A DNA stretch of 7,747 nt from an uncultured Halomicronema sp. (GTDB lineage: Bacteria > Cyanobacteriota > Cyanobacteriia > Phormidesmidales > Phormidesmidaceae): NCBI GenBank assembly GCA_937897665.1, contig CALCPB010000377.1:1-7747 (forward strand). The letters run 5' to 3'. The notes under the pieces are model-generated. The model saw only the letters and a program-made list of their open reading frames with translations, was not told the DNA's origin and searched no databases. Shown in pieces: positions 1-5,589 of this stretch; within the stretch, counting starts at the first letter, position 1, and each line of letters opens with the position of its first letter. The translations under genes were made by a program, and so were the position numbers.

Positions 1-246
1 CCCAGCGACTCCAACGAGACCTGTGGAAAGCCTGCTTGCGAGGATGCTGGGGGCGATCGCAATCCTGTCAGTTCGACTGAGAATCTTCTTTTCTCATTTT
101 CTCCACGGCTTTCGCTGCCGGGGCCAAGGCGGCAACAGGAGAAAACTCAGGGCACTCCCTGCTGGCAAAAGTTGCAGCGAGAATCCCCTCAGCTGGTCAA
201 ACTAACGTACGGTCAGAGGCCCGTCGCATGGCAAAGGACACTTTGA
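1..246 (+). CDS. Possible C-terminal end of an unidentified protein cut by the left edge
   Basis: Frame 1 is open from the first base to a TGA at 244-246, giving 81 codons with no obvious internal start, so any gene would begin before the window. The peptide starts PSDSNETCGK and ends RPVAWQRTL. It is rich in Pro, Gln, Arg and Lys and has no motif or membrane segment that I recognise. If real, it converges on the ABC transporter gene with about 100 bp between the stops, which is a normal arrangement. Against it, the other two + frames are also fairly open here, and an 81-codon open frame can arise by chance at this GC content. A HIP1 octamer sits inside it at 53-60. Treat it as a weak candidate only. 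Confidence 0.3.
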   Translation, partial: PSDSNETCGKPACEDAGGDRNPVSSTENLLFSFSPRLSLPGPRRQQEKTQGTPCWQKLQRESPQLVKLTYGQRPVAWQRTL

Positions 247-345
247 TCAAGCCACTTGGGATGGTTGAAATCGCTATCTAATCGGCTGTTCAACTCCGAT
301 TTCCGACCTCTCCATGCAGAATGCTGCCCAACCAGCCCTATCAAC

Positions 346-2196
346 TTATTGATAACCAGCCGCTTGCATCTGAAAAAGCTGTGCGTAACGGCCCTGCTGC
401 GCCAGCAGTTCCTCATGGGTGCCATACTCAACTACTTTGCCTGCGGCTAGCACCAAAATCTTGTCCGCCCGCCGTACCGTTGAAAATCGATGAGAAATCA
501 GAATTGCCATTTGATTTTTAGTTGCGACTCGAAACTGGTCAAAAATCTTAGTTTCAGCCTCTGCATCCATCGCTGAAGTCGGTTCATCGAGCACCAACAG
601 ATCAGCATCTTGACGCATAAAAGCCCGCGACAGCGCCACCTTTTGCCACTGCCCGCCAGAGAGTTCTTGCCCCCCTCTAAACCACTTACCCAGTTGGGTT
701 TGAAACCCTTCGGGCAAAGAGTCAATAAACGGAGTGGCGGTGCCTTTATCCGCCGCCGTTGTCCACTGTTTTTCGGCTTCGAGATGCTGCACGTCACCGA
801 CGCCGATATTTTCGCCAACAGTGAACTGATACCGCACAAAGTCCTGAAAGATCACGCCGATGCGTTCTCGTAGAACATCGATATCCCATTCGTTCAGATC
901 GCGGCCATCCAGCAGGATGCGGCCCTGGCTGGGGGTATAAAGCCGGGTCAGGAGCTTGATTAAGGTGGTCTTGCCAGAGCCGTTTTCGCCCACGATCGCT
1001 AATTTTTGACGCGGTTTGAGATGAAAAGAAACGTCGGAGAGCGCGACTCTAGTGGAACCAGGATAGGTAAACGACACCTGCTCAAACTGCAACCCAGCTG
1101 CGGGATCATGGCCCGATCTTGCATAACCCGTCAATTGCGGCACCGGCTGCTCTAAAAATTCATAGAGATTAGACAGATACAGGCCATCTTCGTACATGCC
1201 ACCGATAGAGGTCAGGATAGCCGAGAAAGCATTTTGACCCTGGCGAAAAACCGCCAAATACATCGTCAGGTCACCTAGGGAAATACGTCGCCCAATCGCC
1301 GCCAACACAATCCAGCCATAAGCTCCGTAAAAGGCAGCAGTGCTGAGCAATCCCAGGCCATACGTCCAGCCGCTCCGGCGCACGGTCAATGCGCGATCTT
1401 CATCATAGAGTCGGTTGAAAATTGCCTGATACCGACTCAGCAACATCGTACCCAATTGAAAGAGCTTGACCTCTTTGGCAAAGTCTTCGCGTCCAAGCAG
1501 CACTTCTAGATAGTTCTGCTGACGAGTTTCAGGCGATCGCCAGCGAAACAGGCGAAAGGCCTGACCCGCAAATCGCGTTTCGGCGATGAAAACAGGAATG
1601 GTCGCCCCCATTAAAAGCACCACCGCCCAGCCCGAAAACTGCAGTAGCAAACCGCCGTAGGTCAGCAGCGACAACGTATTTTGGATCAGGCCAAAGGTGC
1701 GATTGACCATGCTCAGCGGTCGGCTCGAGGCTTCGCGGCGAGCCCGAGTCATCTTGTCATAAAATTCGGAGTCTTCGAAATAGATTAATGGCAGGGCTTG
1801 AGCCTTTTGCAAAATCAGCAGGTTCACCTTTTGCCCTAAGAGGGCTCGCAAAAGAGCCGTGCAGAGATTGAGCCCTTGACGCGCCCCCGCCAACAGAGTC
1901 ACCAGAACTGCCTCAATGCCCAGATAGGTGAGCGCTGAATTGCGATCAGCACTCACACCCGATTCTGCCGCTTTGATAACCGCGTCAACGATGAGCTTGC
2001 CAACATAGGCGATCGCCCCTGGTAGCAATCCCGCTACCAAGGTACAAAACGCCAGCAACACAGTTAGCCGCCAATGGGTTTGCCAAACGAGCTGAATAGC
2101 TCGTCCACAATATTGATAAATTTCGAGGGATTCACGTGTCGATTGCCCTCTTCGTCGTAGGGCTTGGCTCCAATGCTTTAGTCGTCGTCTCACCAT
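346..2196 (-). CDS. ABC exporter half-transporter, fused permease and ATPase
   Basis: This 616-residue inner-membrane exporter subunit has the membrane domain fused in front of the nucleotide-binding domain, as in MsbA-like and lipid/peptide/multidrug exporters. It should work as a homodimer or heterodimer, using ATP to move a substrate outwards. Hydrophobic segments lie near residues 42-62, 90-110, 168-205 (two segments), 280-302 and 308-330. The ATPase domain is complete: Walker A GENGSGKTT at 403-411, Q-loop Gln451, signature LSGGQ at 512-516, Walker B LLVLDE at 533-538, D-loop SAMD at 541-544 and H-loop His569. The start is well bounded, because an in-frame TAA lies two codons upstream of the ATG; no clear Shine-Dalgarno is visible. 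It lies 161 bp downstream of the HpsE-like glycosyltransferase on the same strand, which hints at glycan or lipid-linked glycan export. The sequence does not identify the substrate, and a drug or peptide exporter is equally possible. Confidence 0.93.
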   Translation of the reverse strand: MVRRRLKHWSQALRRRGQSTRESLEIYQYCGRAIQLVWQTHWRLTVLLAFCTLVAGLLPGAIAYVGKLIVDAVIKAAESGVSADRNSALTYLGIEAVLVTLLAGARQGLNLCTALLRALLGQKVNLLILQKAQALPLIYFEDSEFYDKMTRARREASSRPLSMVNRTFGLIQNTLSLLTYGGLLLQFSGWAVVLLMGATIPVFIAETRFAGQAFRLFRWRSPETRQQNYLEVLLGREDFAKEVKLFQLGTMLLSRYQAIFNRLYDEDRALTVRRSGWTYGLGLLSTAAFYGAYGWIVLAAIGRRISLGDLTMYLAVFRQGQNAFSAILTSIGGMYEDGLYLSNLYEFLEQPVPQLTGYARSGHDPAAGLQFEQVSFTYPGSTRVALSDVSFHLKPRQKLAIVGENGSGKTTLIKLLTRLYTPSQGRILLDGRDLNEWDIDVLRERIGVIFQDFVRYQFTVGENIGVGDVQHLEAEKQWTTAADKGTATPFIDSLPEGFQTQLGKWFRGGQELSGGQWQKVALSRAFMRQDADLLVLDEPTSAMDAEAETKIFDQFRVATKNQMAILISHRFSTVRRADKILVLAAGKVVEYGTHEELLAQQGRYAQLFQMQAAGYQ

Positions 2197-2217
2197 ACAT
2201 TAAGCATAATCGGTGAG
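2189..2217 (-). promoter_or_regulatory. Inverted repeat spanning the ABC exporter start codon
   Basis: On the - strand a perfect 6-base repeat, CTCACC and GGTGAG, flanks a 17-base AT-rich segment that contains the ATG at 2196-2194. In the mRNA this could fold over the start codon, and no good ribosome binding site is visible. The stem is short and the loop long, so a regulatory role is speculative. Confidence 0.2.
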
Positions 2218-2358
2218 TAGATGTCTTTGGTCCACCAACCCAGCGTCACGCTGCCATCGATTCACCGCGAAGAGCCCGGCTTTCCGACAGAAACCTTGTC
2301 TCCTGCAGCAACGCTGGGGAGTCTCCGTCAAGGCTGAAAGACCAAGCATTTAGGAACG
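2197..2358. other. Intergenic spacer with several short palindromes, possible dispersed repeat
   Basis: The 162 bp between the glycosyltransferase stop and the exporter start contain two adjacent small palindromes: TTGGTCCACCAA at 2227-2238 and CAGCGTCACGCTG at 2241-2253. There is also a longer-range CCTTG/CAAGG pair enclosing a GC-rich segment at about 2295-2334. No good promoter or T-tailed terminator could be picked out on the - strand. The palindromes and the GC-rich, non-coding look resemble short interspersed intergenic repeats that are common in cyanobacteria. The same text does not recur in this window, so the repeat idea is inference. Confidence 0.3.
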
Positions 2359-3375
2359 CTAAACGTGCAAGTCTTGGATGGTAAGCTGGGCGGCTCCTTG
2401 GCCGGCTGCATGATGAGGCCAAAAGGATTTCACCTTTTCACACAGCCAAAAAACCGGACTGACCAAACTGTAGCAGTACAGTGCCATCTCCCCGGCCGGT
2501 ACGGCTTCTGTCCAAATCTGAGGGCCGTACTTGAGTAGCTGTCGCAAGATTCGGCGACTATCATTCAGAGCATAAACGGGCACCATTAAAGGCCGCTGCC
2601 ACCGGGCACAGCTCAGCATGCGAGTGCGAAAGCGACTCAAACCAATACCGCGCATCAAACTCACGAGATAAGTTCTTTCCAACCGATTGCGAGGAATTTT
2701 GTGAGTTAGCCGCATGCCAGGGTTGTACCAAACCTCCCAACCAGCCTTCTGAATCTGGATCACCGGTTCGAGATCTTCAGCCACATCGCGATCGCGAACT
2801 CGAATGCCCCAGCTTTCCCCATCCGTGGTAGCTGCCAACCAAGCCTGTCGTCTAACCACCAAACCCGCCCCAGGAGGCAGTAGATTTTTCTCGTGATCAT
2901 ACAGCAGTGCATTATCCCCTCGTTCAGTCAGGGCCAGGATTGCCGCCAGTCGATTGAACCCCTGCGGCGGCGAAGTTTCAAACTTGCCCGCAAGACGGCT
3001 CCCAAATGCTCCGGCCTGTGGATAGTCTTGAGCGAATTTAACTGCTCTATTCACCCAAGTTAGAGAGGGCAGGTTATCGTCATCCAGGAATCCGACCAAG
3101 GGGCTACGAGCCAGGCGGATGGCCCGCTGTCGAGCAAAGCCTGCACCTTGAGTCGGCTCAAACGCGTATCGCAAGTTCGACCAACCCTGCTGATAACGGC
3201 GCACGACTGCCGCTGTCTGGTCAGAGCTGTTGTTATCGACAACAATAATCTCCCAACGAATGTGTGTCGTTCCCAGCTGCCACTTCAGGCGTTCTAACAC
3301 TTCAGCAATACGATTAGCACCGTTGTAGGTGGGAATAGCTACCGTAAAGTCACAAAAGAAACCCGTCACAGTCAT
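2359..3375 (-). CDS. hpsE: Family-2 glycosyltransferase, HpsE-like (hormogonium polysaccharide type)
   Basis: This 338-residue GT-A fold enzyme should transfer a sugar from a nucleotide donor to a growing glycan at the cytoplasmic face of the membrane. Motifs seen are AIPTYNG near 13-19, VDNNSSD at 46-52, the DXD-like FLDDDN at 96-101, LPPGAGLVVR near 166-175 and AEDLE at 199-203, whose acidic pair is the likely catalytic base. The string KAGWEVWYNP at 210-219 and the moderately hydrophobic C-terminal part (about 258-315) agree with my memory of HpsE, the glycosyltransferase of the cyanobacterial polysaccharide locus needed for hormogonium motility. The symbol rests on that resemblance, and other cyanobacterial GT2 proteins are close relatives. 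An in-frame TAA lies seven codons upstream of the ATG, so the start is well constrained; a weak AGGG precedes it. No other hps or pilin genes are in view. The ABC exporter gene follows on the same strand. Confidence 0.88.
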   Translation of the reverse strand: MTVTGFFCDFTVAIPTYNGANRIAEVLERLKWQLGTTHIRWEIIVVDNNSSDQTAAVVRRYQQGWSNLRYAFEPTQGAGFARQRAIRLARSPLVGFLDDDNLPSLTWVNRAVKFAQDYPQAGAFGSRLAGKFETSPPQGFNRLAAILALTERGDNALLYDHEKNLLPPGAGLVVRRQAWLAATTDGESWGIRVRDRDVAEDLEPVIQIQKAGWEVWYNPGMRLTHKIPRNRLERTYLVSLMRGIGLSRFRTRMLSCARWQRPLMVPVYALNDSRRILRQLLKYGPQIWTEAVPAGEMALYCYSLVSPVFWLCEKVKSFWPHHAAGQGAAQLTIQDLHV

Positions 3376-3410
3376 CTCAGTCGCCCTGCATTAAAAACTC
3401 GCAAACTTCA

Positions 3411-3440
3411 CAGATATGAAGATTGTTTATTAACAAACAA
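3411..3440 (-). promoter_or_regulatory. Possible promoter of the HpsE-like gene
   Basis: Reading the - strand, TTGTTT (3440-3435) and TATCTG (3416-3411) are separated by 18 bases and lie 36 bases before the ATG. The -35-like box is part of an 18-base inverted repeat at 3423-3440 (TTGTTT/AAACAA arms), which could be an operator. A smaller repeat, CTTCA/TGAAG, spans 3406-3421. Both boxes deviate from consensus in an AT-rich region where such matches are frequent. Confidence 0.25.
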
Positions 3441-3898
3441 GAAGCACCTTTTGTGTAGATTTAATGAAGCAGATAAATAAATCGTTGACAGATCTCGAAT
3501 CAGCTCAAAGACGATTCCTATATGTCTTTCGGGAAGATAAGAACTGTCGTCAAAAGCGTTGTCGCTACAATTCAACAGATTAATGAATGCCTCTATTCTT
3601 CTCTATGCTTCTAAATTATCTAAGAATTAAACTTGCTTTTTAATCAGTAAATATACGCAAAAGCAATATAATAATTTCAAGAAAAATACATTATTCAGGG
3701 TTCTTACGTACTTAAGTTACCTGATGAGCTATCTCTTGAGTCCTCTGGAACCTCAATGATTATCCCCGAATCTCCACCCAGGCTCAGTGGGTATCGAAAT
3801 TTTAATAGGTTTAGCCTCAGGAACTTTGTGGAAATAGTATTATTTAGTACGTTGTCATCTATAGGGCCTCCGGACGAGACACACATATTTTGGAGAAT

Positions 3899-4052
3899 AT
3901 GCGGACTTTTCGAACAGCAGAGCTCAAAAAACGAGTGGAATATGAAGGCTGGAAATTCCGGTAATTCCAGCGCCTAGCAGCAGGGTGACTCCATTGAGAA
4001 TGCTCCAGAAAATTTTCAATCAGGCCTAATCAACGCCAGCCTGGTGAAAGGA
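3899..4052 (+). pseudogene. Possible remnant of a small unidentified gene
   Basis: An ATG at 3899-3901 preceded by GGAGA at 3892-3896, a plausible ribosome binding site, opens a 21-codon frame. It starts MRTFRTAELKKRVEYEGWKF and stops at TAA 3962-3964. After the stop the same frame reads FQRLAAG to a TGA. A neighbouring frame then reads GDSIENAPENFQ, followed by SGLINASLVKG, up to TAA at 4050-4052. One stop and one frameshift would join these into about 50 residues, which looks like a decayed small gene next to an insertion-sequence relic. I do not recognise the family. The opposite strand has a competing 31-codon frame (4019-3924, TTG start) with a hydrophobic, signal-peptide-like sequence. 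At most one of the two is likely real. Confidence 0.25.
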
Positions 4053-4125
4053 TAATCCCTGCCTTACTTTGCCCATCTCAGTGACAGCGAAAACAGCTGA
4101 TCAAACCCCTGACAGACAAGTGCGT

Positions 4126-4141
4126 CCCTATTTCTATAGGG
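4126..4141. repeat. Short hairpin at the left end of the IS1 relic
   Basis: CCCTAT and ATAGGG form a perfect 6-bp stem around TTCT, partly overlapping the candidate left terminal repeat and lying just beyond the transposase open frame. It may be a weak transcription stop or part of the transposase-binding end. There is no T-tract, so it is not called a terminator. Confidence 0.3.
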
Positions 4142-4687
4142 GTATCTGACCCTGTTGCTCACTTGCAAAGGGCTCTCGTTCAACGTGTGAAACTGCGCCG
4201 CACCCATACAAGAAAATCGGGGTTGCAGACATCTGTTTGGTTTTACTCCGGGCGTTACTGAATCGAGAGATGAACCTTGCTGGAACTGGAAACTCTTCGA
4301 ACTTGAGCTCGTGAAGCAATAGCCGAATCGAGTGCGCCAGCATTTCTACAGACTGGGAATAGCAAAGGGGTTTGCGATGCGGGCGAGCGGAATAGTGACG
4401 TAAGCGCGTATTTTCGCCTGCCACCCGAGTCATGTAGGTTTTACTGACAATTGGGTCGCCTACTTGCTTTACTTAGGTGATCACCGTCGCACGCCTTTCA
4501 CCCATTTGCTCACTCTACAACCCAGACCATTGGCATAGAGTCGGGAGGCATTCTCGTCTGAATCCCCGCGATGAGGCTCATAGGCATCAATAAATTGGCG
4601 ACCACAAGCGAAACAAATGTGATTCCGACTGACTATTCCCCATTTTTGTCGACTATTCAGCGAAGCTGACTCGCACCGGCGGCACAT
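4134..4687 (-). pseudogene. IS1-family transposase pseudogene, catalytic core deleted
   Basis: The N-terminal piece (4687-4481, 68 codons) has the IS1 InsA-like zinc finger, Cys2-x2-Cys5 and Cys25-x2-Cys28, followed by GRQFIDAYEPHRG. It also keeps degraded versions of the helix-turn-helix region, ending VKGVRR at a TGA. A shifted frame continues from about 4490 as TVIT, a TAA stop at 4475-4473, then VKQVGD. It fuses directly to PIVSKTYMTRV and the C-terminal block GENTRLRHYSARPHRK and CYSQSVEMLAHSIRLLLHEL (to about 4278). In intact relatives, about 100 residues with the DDE catalytic acids lie between VKQVGD and the IVSKTYMTRV segment. They are absent here, so the protein is inactive. Beyond PVPA the frame stays open to 4134, probably past the original end. 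At least one frameshift, one stop and one large deletion are needed to explain it. Confidence 0.85.
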
Positions 4688-4934
4688 CGTGCATCCCTCA
4701 GCCCAAGCCTAGGGGATACAAACGGTCGGAAAAGTCGTCTCTCAGTTCTGAAAGCATTGCCCTAAGGGACGTTTCCTATCCTGTCAGAATCAGGTTATCC
4801 TCTTAATCAATCAAGGCTGGGGACAGTTCTCAGGGCTGTCGTCGCGCGTGCCTGTCAGAGATGCGATGCTAGGGGGACTTGTCTATCGATCGCCCCAGCC
4901 GACTGTTTTGTCTAACCGCTGTGCACTCCGACTT

Positions 4935-4964
4935 TTAGACCCACCCCATTTTCAGGATTAATAT
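4935..4964 (+). promoter_or_regulatory. Possible promoter of the sxtJ-like operon
   Basis: TTAGAC at 4935-4940 and TAATAT at 4959-4964 are 18 bases apart. Transcription would start about seven bases after the -10 box, that is, at or next to the ATG at 4971. That would make the message nearly leaderless, in keeping with the lack of a well-placed Shine-Dalgarno; the nearest, AGGA at 4954-4957, is 13 bases away. The -35 box is a weak match, so confidence is low. Confidence 0.3.
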
Positions 4965-4970
4965 AGCCAG

Positions 4971-5381
4971 ATGATGCAGCACGAAATTCCAACCCTCGAC
5001 CGCCAAGGCTTGAGAAGATTTGGCTTACTCACTGGGGCGATTATTGCTGTCCTCTTTGGGCTGTTGTTGCCCTGGCTGCGGGGGCACAATTTTTCGCAAT
5101 GGGCGCTGTTGATCGCCGTCATTCTGGCGGTATGGGCGATCGCGGCCCCCTCAGCGTTGAATCCGGTTTACCGCGTTTGGATGCGCATTGGCTTAGTGCT
5201 CGGCGTCATCATTACGCGCATTACTTTAGGGGGCATTTTTTATGCGTTAATGTGGCCGATGGGGGTGATGATGCGATGGTTTGGCTACGATCCTCTCCAT
5301 CGGCAGCGGTTAGCCGCCGCCGAAACCTACCGCACGGCGAGTCAAGTCCGCCTCAAGAAAAGCATGGAGAATCCCTATTAA
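4971..5381 (+). CDS. SxtJ-family small membrane protein
   Basis: This 136-residue protein has three hydrophobic stretches: about 18-35 (GLLTGAIIAVLFGLLLPW), about 44-60 (WALLIAVILAVWAIAAP) and about 72-100 (RIGLVLGVIITRITLGGIF onwards). Its C-terminus is basic and polar. The pattern of an N-terminal IPTLDRQGLRRFG, a central PSALNPVYRVWM and a following FYALMWPMGVMMR matches my memory of SxtJ, a protein of unknown biochemical role. SxtJ is named from saxitoxin clusters but is found widely beside carbamoyltransferases. It should sit in the cytoplasmic membrane. Two ATG codons, at 4971 and 4974, are possible starts, with no strong ribosome binding site for either. Its stop codon overlaps the start of the next gene, so the two are probably translationally coupled. 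The name does not imply toxin production. Confidence 0.88.
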   Translation: MMQHEIPTLDRQGLRRFGLLTGAIIAVLFGLLLPWLRGHNFSQWALLIAVILAVWAIAAPSALNPVYRVWMRIGLVLGVIITRITLGGIFYALMWPMGVMMRWFGYDPLHRQRLAAAETYRTASQVRLKKSMENPY

Positions 5382-5545
5382 TGTTTGAAACCGCGATCGA
5401 TTTCCTCAAAGATCTCTGGGGCTTTTTACGAGAGCGCAAAAAGTATTGGCTCGCACCGTTGATTATCACCCTTGTGCTCATTGGGGTGTTAATCGTCTTT
5501 ACCCAGGGATCTGCGATCGCGCCATTTATCTATACACTGTTTTAG
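5381..5545 (+). CDS. DUF5989/SxtK-like 54-residue membrane protein
   Basis: This small gene starts at an ATG that shares one base with the previous stop (TAATG, 5379-5383), a typical coupled arrangement. The product begins MFETAIDFLKDLWGFLRERK, a short amphipathic, basic segment. A single membrane helix follows at about 24-41 (WLAPLIITLVLIGVLIVF), and the short hydrophobic tail ends APFIYTLF. Length, layout and position directly after sxtJ fit the DUF5989 family, which includes SxtK of saxitoxin clusters (the family assignment is from memory). No enzymatic residues are apparent; it is probably an accessory or scaffold subunit acting with SxtJ in the membrane. A longer frame beginning at 5099 includes it but lies out of frame over sxtJ, so the start at 5381 is preferred. 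A HIP1 site is at 5513-5520, within its 3' end. Confidence 0.87.
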   Translation: MFETAIDFLKDLWGFLRERKKYWLAPLIITLVLIGVLIVFTQGSAIAPFIYTLF

Positions 5546-5589
5546 CGCTGTCCAGGTTTGAGCAACGCTGATGTGTTAGGGAGCCCAGT

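Larger units (their letters stand above)
3376..4109. other. AT-rich region without an intact gene
   Basis: This 734 bp stretch separates the - strand glycosyltransferase from the IS1 relic. From 3421 to 3720 the GC content is about 31% by hand count, clearly below the neighbouring genes. Open frames of 60-73 codons exist on both strands between 3704 and 3977. They overlap each other, have no ribosome binding site and show no recognisable motif. No tRNA, rRNA, CRISPR array or strong rho-independent terminator could be seen. The left end probably holds the promoter of the HpsE-like gene. The right end (about 3899-4052) holds short, readable but broken frames. Confidence 0.6.
4110..4787 (-). mobile_element. 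Degenerate IS1-family insertion sequence (internally deleted)
   Basis: The body carries N- and C-terminal pieces of an IS1-type transposase on the - strand. Candidate ends are imperfect inverted repeats. The left end begins CTGACAG (4110-4116) followed by GTCCCTA (4124-4130). The right end, read inwards on the - strand, begins CTGACAG (4787-4781) followed by GTCCCT (4770-4765). Inside the left end a 6-bp stem with a 4-base loop lies at 4126-4141. No clear target-site duplication is visible, in line with an old insertion or wrongly placed ends. Another CTGTCAG at 4852-4858 could be an alternative right end, but it lacks the matching inner block. At about 680 bp the copy is shorter than an intact element, because the catalytic core is missing. 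It cannot transpose by itself, but could be moved in trans if the ends still work. Confidence 0.7.

Noticed and set aside
280..301. Terminator hairpin AATCGG/CCGATT between the left edge and the ABC gene
   Set aside because: The stem is 6 bp with a 10-base loop and no T-run on either strand, so it could be chance.
339..354. Terminator after the ABC exporter gene (TATCAA/TTGATA stem over the stop codon)
   Set aside because: The stem is AT-rich and only 6 bp, overlaps the stop codon, and has no T-tract after it on the - strand.
498..873. Open frames overlapping the ABC ATPase domain on both strands
   Set aside because: They lie entirely within the intact ATPase-coding frame, have no motifs, and are explained as shadows.
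3060..3245. A 61-codon - strand frame inside the glycosyltransferase gene
   Set aside because: It is out of frame within the conserved DXD region of the glycosyltransferase and has no independent support.
4852..4858. Second CTGTCAG as the right end of the IS1 relic
   Set aside because: Only seven bases match and the inner GTCCCT block is missing. The copy at 4781-4787 matches the left end better.
5099..5545. A single 148-codon protein beginning at 5099
   Set aside because: Its first two thirds run out of frame over the SxtJ-like gene. Only the part from 5381 has family-like sequence and a coupled start.
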